From the NCBI GenBank assembly GCA_024362935.1, contig JANCRA010000025.1, positions 7,032,936 to 7,096,935 on the forward strand: DNA of 64,000 bases. Reading direction: 5' to 3'. The translations under genes and the position numbers were made by a program. The DNA comes from Setophaga petechia. Taxonomy: Eukaryota; Chordata; Aves; Passeriformes; Parulidae. Under the pieces are notes generated by a model, which saw only the letters and a program-made list of their open reading frames with translations, ran no database searches and was not told where the DNA came from. Of the stretch, positions 24,024 through 36,910 are shown one piece after another; positions within the stretch are counted from its first letter, which is position 1; every line of letters starts with the position of its first letter.

Positions 24024-26568
24024 GTCTGCCTCAGGTAGCCATTGCTTATCAGTCTGATGGTGGGAGGGAGGGAGTGATTTCCTTTGCAGCCCAGGTTTAT
24101 TTTTCTCTTCCTAATCAGAATTCAGTAAATCAGCATTCCTCTTCAATTTGTTGTCTGGTTTAGTTCTTGTGGCAGCGTACAAGAGGCCGCAGAACTTTGT
24201 TGTGCCATGGAATGGAAGAAACTCAAAGGAGCATCTCCCAACAACCCCTAACACCATGCCCTAGGAAGTTAGGGAACATTAATTTCAGGAAACAAAGCCT
24301 GTAATTTAAATCAGAGGACCCAGCAGCTCATCTGCAGACAGACTGAGCAGGGCTGCTGCAGTTCAGGCTCTCCTGACACACATCATGCTAAACCAAAGAG
24401 AGTTTGCCTTCAGACAAGGCTATCAAACAATTGATTCCATCAGACCATGAGTCAAACTGAGCTCCCAACTATTCCTACTCCTCATCAAGCTGAAGATTCC
24501 TAAGTGAATGAGACTGAAAATTCAGTTTCCTTCCCAGCTGTGCCTCTGATCTGATCTAGACATAAATTGAAATCCAAGTAGCAGAGCAAGTGGGCACTGC
24601 CACAGCCTCACTGCTGGGTTCCACCTCCAGCACTGCTCCAGCCCTGATGCAGGTGTGAAACTGCCTGGGCAGGCTTTAGGTCTCTGCTTGGCTACTACCA
24701 CCCATCAGACCCCAAAGCACAACATAATTCCCACTGATTTAATCTCTAAAGCCAGAAGTAGCAGAGTAACACATAGTGCTCCCTAAAACCATATCAGGGT
24801 TTTTTTCTTTACTGACAAGTAATTTGAAACAAACAAACATCCCTTTTGCTATAACAGAAAAATTTAGTAAACAATCGTTACCTCATGTCAACATATTATG
24901 TTTTATCCTGATTTTGGGAAACTAATGCTTTTTACCTACAAAAATAAGTAGTTTTAAGCAAAGAACAGCAGAGTCCAGGTCCTCCATGTCTACTTCTCCT
25001 CTGCCTTCAATTCACCTTGTTTATTTCATTTCTGTCTTGAAGAGATTACTATCTATTTTATACAGCACCATAATCTTGCACAGAGATTCCAGGACCCAAC
25101 AAACATAAATACATTATAAATAACAAAATAATAACTTATATCACAGTCAGAACAAGTCTTCATCTGAGCAGTTTTTTAAACCTCTTCTGCACAGGATTAA
25201 AACCTTATATTTATTTATATACAGCATATGTATATACAAATTTGCATAACTATGCATCTCTATAAAAACCTGTATATATACACCCCATACACATTTGACA
25301 TATATATAACCTATAGTTTTATAAATATTGCATATTAGAACTTACAACATTTACATAGATACATATGTTTCATATATATATTCTAGCATATATAATGGTG
25401 ACTGGTCACCTGCTTCCTCCAGACTGATAAATCCATTTCTCCGTGGAGAAGCAATTCCTTTTGCCAAAGGAAAAACCCCTGAGGGTGGTGCCAAAAGCAG
25501 AAAGTAACAGCAAAGTCCAAGAGATGAGAAGACAGGCAAGCACACTTGCCAGCAGGAGGGCAGGAGCAGAGGCCCAGAGCACTGGGAATTCTGTGTGGAT
25601 TCCCTGCACCTGGGAGCCCCAGCCCACACACACACTCCCTGAGTAGGATGACAGCAGTGATTGGGAAGCCCATAGAGAATGTTCCAAACAGAACAGCAGG
25701 AAAGAGTCCAACACAGACTGTTCCAGAACGGAAATTCTGCCTTAATAACTTTCCCACCAGCCTTATTACCTCCATTTTCAACTTGCTGCCTTAGAAGCCA
25801 CTAAAATGGTGCATTTATGGACTTGGTGGTGCTGCATAAGCTTATAACTCAGCAGACTTTATGACTGCAAGTCATTTGTATTGATTTATTTACTTCATTA
25901 GTGAGGGGAAGATGTAATTCTGCATTGATGGAGAATCAAATTGAAGGAGGAATAGCTGATGAGGCATTTTAAAATCACATTTCGTAGTCAAGTTTTATAA
26001 TGGTGCATCCAAAATTAAATACTAAGAGTATAAACAGTCTAAATCTAAAATCAGAAACTAAATCACTGATCTGATCTGTAGACTAAAGAGTTATGCAGCT
26101 GCTTTACAAACTCTCACCTCACCCCCCTACTTGACCAAGTTTTTCAAGATGTGCCAATGTAATTATGAAAACTCTTCAATTGCATGAACAACATTGCAAA
26201 TTTTAACTCCTGGGCTTTGAAGGTACTTTGTTGATTGAGACTAACAGTTTCCTATAAACATAGCTGGGAACTCCCTTCCTACCAGCCACTGTACACAATA
26301 CAGTAAAAAACATTGTGCCTTTTAATCCCAAACCCATTTTGGCATTTTCCTTTGATGCACGTTGGAATAATTATCATTAAAGCAATAATTTGGCAAGCAT
26401 GAAACATCACCTTTAAGTGGAAAATTCATCTGCCCTGACTAGGACATGTAGATATTTAATTCTAAGCAGCAAAAGTTAATACAAGAAGTTGGAAAAAGAT
26501 GCAAGTCTGTGAATAACAGTACTCACCACCTTTCTGTTGGGCACCTCAAAGTAGCATAAAAGGATAAA
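24024..26568. other. Non-coding stretch including a TA-rich block
   Basis: Unique sequence. A 200-bp TA-rich block at about 25195-25390 contains many TATATA and ATATAT tracts and is bordered by overlapping minus-strand open frames of up to 132 codons at 25383-25781. Those frames are cysteine- and leucine-rich, overlap each other in three frames, and match nothing I recognise. They are most likely chance openings in a less AT-rich patch. Confidence 0.5.
25195..25390. repeat. TA-rich low-complexity block
   Basis: Dense alternating TA tracts with ATTTA and TATATA motifs. Such blocks melt easily and vary in length. The block could equally be part of an AU-rich 3' UTR, but no gene supports that. 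Confidence 0.6.
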
Positions 26569-26955
26569 TGTGACCATGTTCACAGGGGTCTTAGGATGAG
26601 GGAAGAGACGAAGATCTGACTCCATGTTTCAGAAGGCTTGATTTATTATTTTATCATATCTATTACATTAAAACTATACTAAAAGAAGAGAAGAAAAGAT
26701 TTCATCAGAAGGCTGGCTAAGAATAGAAAAACAAGGAATGAATAACAAAGGTTTGTGTCTTGGACAGAGAGTCTGAGCCAGCTGACTGTGATTGGCCATT
26801 AATTAGAAACAACCACATGAGACCAATCACAGATGCACCTGTTACATTCCACAGCAGCAGATAACCATTGTTTACATTTTGTTCCTGAGGCCTCTCAGCT
26901 TCTCAGGAGGAAAAAATCCTAAGGATAGGATTTTTCATAAAATATGTCTGTGACA
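26569..26955 (-). mobile_element. Solo LTR, family C, copy 1 (387 bp)
   Basis: On the minus strand it begins TGTCACAGACATATTTTATG (26936-26955) and ends at 26569 with CA. The flanking hexamers GATAAA (26563-26568) and AATAAA (26956-26961) differ at one base and mark a decayed target duplication. Family C landmarks: GAGGCCTCTCAGCTTCTCAGG near its 5' part, the CCAAT-type TGATTGGCCA in the middle, and GGAGTCAGATC near its end. This copy belongs with copies 2 and 3 to a shorter subtype than the copies beyond 52 kb. No internal viral sequence. Confidence 0.85.
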
Positions 26956-26969
26956 AATAAAGAAGCATT

Positions 26970-27110
26970 ATTTTCTTGATTTACCTATGAGGAGAGTTGG
27001 GTGCAAATTGCTCAAGGCCACAGACAGACAGATGTAACTAAGGAGCAAAGCTGAGACTCTTCAGTCCCACTCCAGTACCCTGCTATTGCACCACACCTCA
27101 CCATGCAAAT
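26970..27110 (+). repeat. Ancient L3/CR1-like LINE tail
   Basis: The order of motifs matches the 3' region of old amniote L3/CR1-clade LINEs as I recall it: GCTCAAGGCCACAGA, then AGCAAAGCTGAGACTC, then CAGTCCCACTCCAGTACCCTG and TGCACCACACC. The fragment is divergent. It sits between a family C and a family B LTR, so it is the oldest layer of this cluster. Called by eye. Confidence 0.55.
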
Positions 27111-27235
27111 AACAGAAGCAACAACAGAGAAATCCACTGTTCTTGGTCTCCCCAGCATCACCCTTGCTCTGCTAGCTCTCTACAGACCTCTTTCCACCTA
27201 CCTTCTCCTTTTTAGCTAACTCAGCCATTTGGCAA

Positions 27236-27509
27236 TGTTATCATCCTACTGCAAAAGTCCCATACCACCTTAGTGATTTCTCATGGGCAGCTCCTCAGAG
27301 CACTGACTCCTCCTTCACAGCACAGCCAACAAATTCCAGCACTCTCCTCACCCAGCTAGCCCACTCTTTTACAGCACTCATCCCCACTGGACACAGCTGT
27401 GGCCTGTTAAGGGCAGGCCTGTTCCTAATCTTTGGTGATTAGTACAGCTGCAACTCCTCAGGGGTGAGATTACCTTCGGCACTATCTTTATTTTCTTACA
27501 TTCTATCCA
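27236..27509 (-). mobile_element. Solo LTR, family B, copy 2 (274 bp)
   Basis: Reverse-orientation relative of 21030-21326. The plus strand starts TGTTATCATCCTACTGC and includes CATGGGCAGCTCCTCAGAGC (27282-27301), CCCACTCTTTTACAGCACTC (the altered TATA region) and CTGTGGCCTGTTAA. It ends near 27509. The flanking pentamers GGCAA and GGCAG agree at four of five positions, so the right border is uncertain by a few bases. The TATA box (TATAAAAG in copy 1) reads TGTAAAAG on the minus strand, so its promoter is probably damaged. Confidence 0.8.
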
Positions 27510-30500
27510 GGCAGCACCACGGCCAGGGCAGAGAGCAGTGCCAGGACATCCCCAGGGCTGCAGCCTCCACCAGGCAACAGCACTGATCTCACAGGAGATC
27601 TCCTGAGAGACTGAGCTTCTCAGGAGGGCTGAGTCAGCCCCACCACTACCTCCTGGAGATCCAGGAATGGACACAACAAAACATGATGTCAGCACTCAGA
27701 GAAAATAATCTGTCACACCAACCTAATGCAGCCTGAATCTTTAATGGGGTATTGATTTCACTAATGTTCCTCCACGCTGCCATCTGGAAGCAAAATACTT
27801 CTTTGTTATATACTAAACCACACTCAGGGTCATGCAGGACAACAACCAATATCATTACAAAGGTTTTGTTTTGCTGCTGGGATTTTTTGAATTTTGTTGT
27901 TGCCTTTTTTTTTAAGGAGCAAAGATATTTTAAATCCTGCATTCAAAGGCTGTCACTAACACTACTGGCACTAAGAAAATAGCTGGTCATGCCTAATTCC
28001 AGTCATTTGGTCTTCCATCATCTTCCATGGCAGGCATGTCCTAAGAAAGAGGGCAAGGAAGGCTGGCAGAGCTGCAGGAGTTACAGAACAAGGTGCTGCA
28101 ACACTAAATCAACATTTCAGTTCTCACTTCAAGGGCTCTTGTGGTCAGAATATTTGTTCCTTTTTTCCCCTCTCTTCTCACTATAAAAGTTAAATACTAT
28201 TTTTTCCATCAAATGGCTAGTCTTACATTTTAAGCTTGCCCAATTTAAATATGCTGAACATTTACTATTTTCCACTGATTTGGAGAGAGGTGAATTATTT
28301 GTCACCACACTACAGACACAGGAAACTCAGAACTAATTGCAGATATCCAGCAAATTCTGATGGCAAAAGGTTTTGCTACTCAGTTCCTTCATGAAAACCC
28401 AAACTTCCTCTTCCCAATCCCCTGTAGGACCAGGATAAATTTTAGTACAATTCCTTTCCCTCCCTCAAATCACAGGCAACTCTCAGCCACCTTCTACCAT
28501 CATTATTAAACAGAATTGTTTCTAATAAGGAAAAGATGGGGTAAACTTTTTTTGGATGCAACCCTATCCGTCTAAATAACTGTCTTTTGCCAAATCTTAA
28601 AAACAGCAGCATTTGTGGTTATTAATCTTTGCCTTTTATGCTGTAAGTGCAGCCAAATGAGTTCATTATTCACTTTTTTTCTGCTAAATCCCACCCATCT
28701 CATTATGATGTATTTGGGGCTGTTCCCTACTTCCTCTCCCACATTTGATACCCCTCTCATTGACCTTCTCAGCAAGCAGCAGAGGCCACAGCAGGCTTGG
28801 AGCTATAACAATGCACCCATGCTCCACCTGCCTCTTTTTCTGAAATCCAGAGCAGGATCCCACTTAAACTGGGACAACTATTCCTTTAAGTGCTGAGAAA
28901 AATCTTCATCTGGCAGACAGCTGTGATAACTCCTGTCAGTGAATAAATTATGAAATGTCTCTCAGAAAAGTGTTATAACTATAGTTAGAACATACAAGAT
29001 GACTCAATGCTGAAAAATGATACCCCCATCTGTCAGAGTCAAAAAGCCAGGAAACTTCATTTAGAAATCATACAACTTTCCTCTCCTGCCAAATCTCTTC
29101 TAAAATTGTAACTTGTCTTGTTCTACAGCTCAGAACACTATCTTTGGGTGATGCCTCACTACAAATTCAGATTACCTTGTCTTCTTTACGCTTTACCTGG
29201 CTGCAAACAGGTGAAACTCTGGGGGATAAAAGTAACTATTGGTCATCAGTAAAGGGACCTCTGCCAGATGGCCAAAATGAAGGATGCAGTGGGTTAAATA
29301 CATTTCACCTCTGAGGGAAGTTAATTATGTTAGTGCTCTTCTACTTCTGTGTACTTTAAAAAAACTATGGCGTTCATAAACTGTCCTATTTTCTTCAGAA
29401 ATGCATGCAGAAAAATAATTTTTAAGAATCATGATCAGGTACAGTCAAATTTTAACATGTTCTCACAGAGGACATGGATTTTTGGCTATCCAAAGGGAAG
29501 TTTTGGAGGGTATTTTGCTTGTTTTTAAAGGTGGCAAATGCTCTTAAGCAAAGAAATCCTTATGGACATCAAAGTCTCACTGCTCCCAAGAGTTCCTGCT
29601 GTAAAAGTATTGATATTGATATGGTACACTTTAGGAAACACTTCAAAAATAGCTACTTTGCTGTTTAAATACTATCCAAACAGTTACATTATCTGAAGAG
29701 CTGTAGAGAAGATGCATTTGAAAAAAGTTTATGCTGCAATCTTAGGTATGACAACCACAGATCCTCTGTGATGTTCAGAAAAAAGTGATTTTATCAAACC
29801 ATTTTACTCTTTTTTTATTCTTAGAAGAAAAATTTAAATCTCAAAAACATTCCAAATGTTCACCAAGTACCATCTCTGCTTCCAGGATCTGCAGTGACCT
29901 GAGAACAGTTTAGGGCTGGGTTTTGTCACAGCTGTGCAGGAGACAGCACCAGCGAGTCCTCAGATGCCCTCCACCTCTCCTTTTCATTTAGACCAGTCAG
30001 ATTTGCTCCTCCTTTGTATCACAACTCAAGTGTTTCAAAGAGTCCATTTCCTTTTCACTGAAGTGAGTACAGAAAAAGAAAAATAATTGGAATATTTTGT
30101 ACAAAGGATCGTCTGGCTCATGACAGCACACCTAGATTAAAATAAAGTCACTAATGAAACAAGAACCTTTATTCAAGAAAATTCTATAAACAAATCCAAT
30201 CCTTTATGAAGCTGAGTCACAGTGTTTGTAAAGTAAAGGAAGGTTAAGTCTAACTTTAAAAAGTTTAAGTCTAAAATTAAAAAGAAAAAGAAATCCATCT
30301 ACTGCAGTACCAACCTTCACTCCTGCTATTTAATTCCTCAGAGCTTCCATTGCTTCCAACCTTTCAAGGGATCAGCTAGCTGCTGCCACACAGTACTTAG
30401 ATTTTTTCCCCATTTTACGTGCACCCAGATTAATAATAATTTTTTTTTTAATCACAATTTCAAGGGGAAGCAAAAAGCAAAACATGAAAACATTTCTAGC

Positions 30501-31791
30501 AGTTTCACAGGACAACCTAAAAGGAGCAAGAGAGCTTGGATAGGCAGAAATGTCAGCAGTGTAATTCAATCAAGATGTACTTTGCAGCACAAGTAATGTG
30601 TTTCAGGGCACCTTGCAGTAGTAAAGGAAACCATGAGTTTATGGAAAGGGAAAGGTCTCCCTCACATTCCAGCTCAACAATGTAAAGAGCTTCACAGACC
30701 TTTGCCATGAGTGGAGTTGATAAAAGAAATTGAATTAGCCATGCTAGCTCAATTAAATATACACAGAATTAGGCTAGAAGAAGTAGTGAAAAACCACTAC
30801 AAAGCTAATTATATGTCAAGCATTAGCTACTAAGAATATTAACATCATTAATTACTATAATGATTATTTTAAATCTGGACAATTAATATTTCCTTCTGTA
30901 GGTCTCCATTATTGGCACTACCTTTAGGTAAGTGTTATCAGCATTTACACATTACTTTGAAAGCTGCTTTTGAAGAGATACATATTATTTTGAATTGCTG
31001 TCTTTCAAAGAAAAACATTATGGTGATGAAGTTAGTTCAAAATTAGGATTTTGAACATGTCCATTTTGCACATACATACCCTGTAACAGGACAGTTTCCA
31101 GCACCCTAAATTCCCATGTGCCATATGAGCAGGATCAAACCTCTATCACAAGTTTGAGGGATGACAACTTGCTTTTCAATGCTGTACTGGAAAACACTTT
31201 GCTATAAAAAACATGATTTCATACAGCACCATTCCTAATGAGCTGGTGGCAGTATTTGCATTATTTAATGCAAATTATTTCATGCTAAGCACTATGAGGT
31301 CCAGTAAATAATGAAACTTTGGGAGGAGGGGGCTGACAGCTGGTCTGTGAGCCAAATTAGCAGAAGAAGAGGTAGATAAAAATTCATGTTTACCCCTGAA
31401 AGGAAGAAGACAAGGTCACTCACAGGGGAACCAAGAGAACAGAGATAAGCAAGGGATATCTGCAGTTAGGGAAACAAAACTAACACATGCTTCAGGATTT
31501 TTGCAAATGCTTGCCCAATATGTTCATGCAGATTGCTCTGTACCAATGAACACAATGAGTTTTTTATTGTGACCAATGATTTAATTGCACACTTTGTCAA
31601 GAAACACATTTAGTTAAGGAATGTATAAAAAAGGAGAAGAGGCAGCAATAACAAAAGCCTTTGCTACATTGCTCAGTGTGTCATTTCTGTCCATCTCAAC
31701 TATGACACAACTTTTCTATAAGCTCACCACTGAGCTTCCATTACCCAGCACCCACCCTCACATGAGCTTCTCTGCTTCCCAATCACTTCAC
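27510..31791. other. Non-coding stretch, no recognised repeat family
   Basis: AT-rich unique sequence of 4.3 kb. Open frames are below 100 codons and unrecognised. A T-rich run lies at 27905-27920. Nothing in it resembles CR1 or the three LTR families. Confidence 0.55.
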
Positions 31792-32137
31792 TGTCACTGA
31801 CATATTTCATGAAAAATCTTTTTGCCAGGATCTTTTCTGCTGGGAAGCTTCAGCTTCTCCATGTTTTGCTGCTCTGGAATGTGATTTGGAGAATTGTTTA
31901 CCCAGCATGTGAATTGTTTTTACTTGATGACCAATGACAGCCACCTGTGTCGAGGCTGTGAGCAGTCACAAGATTTTATTATTGATTCCCTTCTTTGCTA
32001 GCTTTCTGATGTCTCCTTTCTCTAGTATAGTTTTAACATATCATTTTCTTTTAAAATAATATATATCATAAAATAATAAATCAGCCTTCTGAAACATGGA
32101 GTCAAGATTCTCATCTCTTCCCCCAAACACCTCCATA
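31792..32137 (+). mobile_element. Solo LTR, family C, copy 2 (346 bp)
   Basis: Begins TGTCACTGACATATTTCATG and ends ...CACCTCCATA. It is bounded by perfect CTTCAC hexamers at 31786-31791 and 32138-32143; the preceding base also matches, so the repeat could be read as 7 bp. The AATAAATCAGCC near its end supplies a polyadenylation signal in the expected place. The last dinucleotide is TA, not the canonical CA. Confidence 0.88.
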
Positions 32138-35100
32138 CTTCACTCCCTGGGAAATTATTCTGGGGCACCCAGAGCTACCCCAGGGCAGTGGGGAGCACTG
32201 ACCTATTTTGTATGAAGTAAAGGGCCTGTCTCTTCCTATATTTCCTGGTGCCAGCTTTATTCTTCTGTTCTGCTGTGCAAACACCTAAAATAGAAATCAT
32301 TTAAAGAGTCCAGCTCTTTAAATGGTTGCTAGGTCACATTCTCAAAGAAAGGGCATAAAAGATTTCTAAAGAAGTTTTCCTGAAGCTTCTGAGCCCTGTG
32401 GCAATACAGGCATAAAGTGTTTGCAATCTAACCAAAAAATTACTTATTTTAAAACTCCTATTGTAAAACTTCTTGTCATTAATTATAATTTGGGGGGTTT
32501 TTTTTGCCATGTTTTAGAGATCTTATTTGCTAATGTAAGCTAAGCCAGTAGCCAACAGGTTCACATAGGTTTAAGAAACCCTGTTTGTTATTTCATACTA
32601 CTTTTCAAAAATCAAAGCAATTTTAATTGAACAACTACAACTTTTGAGCAAAGATTGTGTGTTTGTACCTTCCACAAGCAGGCCAAGGGGTGCAGCTTAA
32701 CAGAATAAACCAAGCTTAAACTGCTTGCATGAAGAGCAGGGGGAAGAGAAGGTCCTGCTCCTTCTTCCCCCTGCCTTCCACAGCCCCATCATCAGTGGGA
32801 TGCACAGAACTGTGCTCACTGCCAGATCAGGGATCCAAAAAGCCAACCCAGTACACAACCCAAAAAAACCCAAAAGAAAGAAGCCTTAAATTCCCTTTTC
32901 AGCCACCAGTGATCCTGTCTACTGTTTGCTGGGGTCAAATAAGCTGGATGCAGAGCCCTACCTGCTTTACCTATAAAAAAGCAGAGCTCTCACCTGTTTC
33001 TTTCAAGGCAGCAGCTCTAAAAGTAACCCTAGAAACATAAGGAATGGCAAGAGGATTTGTTGGCAAATACTACTGTAAACCACAAGGTCTACAGAACAGC
33101 AGTGTAATTCAAGGTATTTTTCATACATTCCCTTGTTTTCTGCTTTCAGTGAGGTATGAAAGGCTGTACAAGCCAGGCAAGAGCCCTCTTTTGCTCTCCA
33201 GCAGCCAGCAGCAGCAGAGCCCCAGGGAATCTGCTCATGAAGAGGCAAAGCAGGCAGCACCAGGTCCTCAGAACACACTCTAGCTGGTGAGGCCAGGGCT
33301 TTGAGCCAGAAATACCCTTTCCCTATTTAACAGCCTTCAGTAGATGTTCCTGAAACCAATTCTGTCACTGTGTGAACCAGTGCAGAGGGCCATGTGACAG
33401 CTACACAGCCCAACTACCCTGTGCAGAAAAGCATTTCTTCCCTGAGCTTTAAACCTGCAGCCAAGCAGCTACACTGGCTGCTGCCAGCCTTGTGCTGGAG
33501 AGCACAGCAACACTCACTCCCCAGGCATCCCCTGCCTGGCAGTCACAGAGCTCCATCACATCTGTCACTGCAGCTCCTTTCCAGCCTGAAAAATTATACT
33601 GTAGTCCATCCTGCCACTTGCAGGAGTCATTCCTGGCTTTAATCACCCCTGTTGCTCATGTGCACATCTCCAGTTAGGCTGTGTCATTTTAGAGATGATC
33701 ACTCCTCTTGATTTCAGCTTTGGGGTGGGTTTTTGCCCACTACTGAGAGGCTGTTTTCATAGGAACATCTCTTACAATCGTAAGGCATTACTGCTGAAGG
33801 TAAACTGGCAGTTTAATCAATACATTGATTTTCCTGTGACCTTCTGCTGTCCGGTTGCTCAGCCTCATAAAGCCTGTATGCAATTTCTCAGACAGGTCCC
33901 ATCTGACTGCCCTGCATGCTAAAGTATCAGCAGCAGCTCATTCCCTTCACTGCTCCCTGTCTTTTACAAGTTACCCATCAATACATTGAGCTGCACAGGC
34001 TCCAGCAGAGATCTCTGCAGCCCTTCACTGGTGGCTTGATTTCCACCATGAGATTTGCCCATTTTACTGATACCTACATTCTGTCATTTTTCATCCATTA
34101 TTAAACCATTTGAAGATTTACCTTGCTGGTCCATTGCAGTGTTGGGGGTTTTTTAATTTTTTTTTTATGAAGTGTGGTTGGTGATTTTGTCAACTACCTA
34201 TGGAAAATCCCAATATATCACCCAGCTGACAATTACCTTTGTTCACATGTGCTTCAAAGAGCTCCAATAAATAAACAGGGCAAACCTTGCTGTTGCAAAA
34301 GCCATACTGACTATTCTGCCATCCATTATGTTCACCCAAAGGTGAAATCTGTGATTAAAAGTAAACTCAATCTCCCAGATAAGAACAATGGCCTTTCTGG
34401 GCTTCCCTGGAAACTGCCTCCCTCTTGCCCTTTACCATCCTTTCAGTCTTCTGAAAGTGCAAAATCATATTAAGTGAATCATATTAAACTGAGCAGCTAC
34501 ATATCACAAGTAATTTTTTCTGTCCTTCAAGGCACACCACACTACAGTGATGACATGTCATAATCTATTTTAGTTATGTTATTCCTCCAGCCACCTTTTC
34601 TACAGGCACCAAGACAAATCCTTTGGTACCTGCCTCCCTCATAGGGGAGATCTGAGGGCATTTAAAACTCTCACATTCTCCACTGGGATGGTAAAAGGGA
34701 TAAAATAATTTCATTTTACTGTTGTAACTTACTTCTTTGGATGTGTTTGAAAAAACAACAGATATGTACACCACAGAAAAGGGTCTGTTAGATTATTTTC
34801 GTTGGAGTCTCCTGCACTATGTCTTTAAACCACTACAAAGATTTGACTCTTAACTACTCTTTCAGTATTTTAGAAAAACCATAACAAGCAACCAAAAAAC
34901 AAACACCGCTAACCAAAACCAACCCCCACAGCAAATATCTTCCTTTTCTGCTCCCTCAGAGTTGCCTTCAACTTCTGGTGGGGAGACTTCTCACTTCTGC
35001 TGCCCCTGCAGAGATGCTGAATTTATGCACCCTGTAGCTGTTACCACAGGACAGCTTTACTGTGACATTTTGAAATTGCTCTGCGTGCTCAGGAACCACA

Positions 35101-36876
35101 TGCTCCCTCTTCCCTCACAAATCCCCTCCCTAGTTCATCTACGCAGCTGCCACTGAAAGTGTTTAAAGCCTATTTGCAACATCCCATCCCAAAATGACAC
35201 AGCTGTTGTGCCCCATCCCTTCACAGTCTCCCCTATTTTCCTCCACAGCACTGATGGTAATAACACAATCCTATTACCATGTTTTTTTCTTTTCTATGCC
35301 TGAACTCACTGGGATTTTTCTGTTACCTATAGCAGGCTGCTGACATGATTTGACTTTAAACTTCAAAATACAGCACAGCTTCTCTGCTAGCTCAACCTAC
35401 TCCAGCTCTCTCGGTACTTTGACACTGCATTATCCCAGCATTTGTCACCCTCCTGATACATTTAAGATGCATTTTATATCAGTATCCTCTTTTAAAGAAA
35501 AGCATTTAGTTGTGCATTTTAGTACTTCACTTTCTGGGATTAATGCAGAAATACATAGGAAATGTATTAAAATAAGTTGATTTTGTTTTCCTCTGTGCAT
35601 GTTTACATAGCACTTCGTTGGTTACCCCCTTCCCTTCTGTTTCCTACCTAGTTAGTGATAAGGGACAACACAGGAGCTACACAGAGCAGGGCTGAGGGTT
35701 TGTTTCCAGAACCTCTGGATTCACTGCACCATGGACACAGGCAAGATGCCTTTACCACTGAGTGCTCCTCTTCCCAGGAACCTGTCCAAACACCTTGTCA
35801 TGCCCACCACCACCCCCGTGCCCAACAAGCACCTCACCAGGCAGTCCTTACTTGAGTAACACAAGCTGGCTTTAATATTTCCCCCTTAATTTATTATTTC
35901 CTCCTACTTCCAAAAGCCTGGGAATATATTATCAGTGCAATGGCACATGTTAGAAGAAGAGCTCATGACCACATTCAATTGCCTCACCACCAAGTCACCA
36001 CCCTCCTGCTGCTTTAGAGATAGGACTGGCATGCTTCAGCCCTGACACGTTCCTAAATGAGCTTCTCTGCTTCCTTTCCCCTTCCCTCAGGAACACCAGC
36101 ACTGCTGACCCAAAAGCAAACTCCCCCCAGGAACAGCAGTGTCAGTGAGCCCCTCCATTCCCCAGCTGTCCTTCACACCAGCCTCCCTTGGCTCAGGAGA
36201 GCTTTGGCTCCCACAGCCCTGAGCTGTTCTGAGCAGCAAAGATAAACCATGTTTTGCAAAGTCAGAGCAGGAAATTGAGAAGCACAAACATGAAAGTGAT
36301 TAGATATCCCTACTTCTGCCTGGCAGCAGATACTCCTAAATCCCCAATGACACCCTACACTGAACTTTTCATAAAAATTACAGTGGTATTCCATCATTGT
36401 GAACAGCATAAAACCACCCTAAAAGTACACAGCAACACATCCTCTGCACATCATTCAGAGCAGCAATGTACAGACAAGGTGCTGTGAGAAAAGCCACAAC
36501 TCTCCACTGGCATCAGAATTTGGAGGAATAGGGATGGGAATGGACTTGACTTTGCTACCACTGCACTTCTTTCACCACAACACTGGCTCTGCAACGGTGC
36601 CACCATGAAACAAAGAATCACCTGTATGTAAGTCCTTGTGGGGTGCAGGAGGAAAGCCCAGGTATCAGGAGTAGAAAGTGAATGTAAAGGAATCTTTGAA
36701 AGTAGTTCTTACTGACATTTACAAATAACTCAATTACTCATGCTCCTGAGTGCAGGAAGAGGTGCTGACACAGGTGATTGCTTGGATGAGACATTTTCCA
36801 GTCTCCACTGAACCTCTGCTTTTAGATCCTTGCAAGAAGCCTCACCCTTGGATAGATGGTACATGACATGATTACT

Positions 36877-36910
36877 TATCTACTCCATATTTTTATCTAC
36901 TCCATATTTT
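36877..36910. repeat. 17-bp tandem repeat, two copies
   Basis: The unit TTATCTACTCCATATTT occurs twice in a row. Simple slippage-type duplication. Confidence 0.8.
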
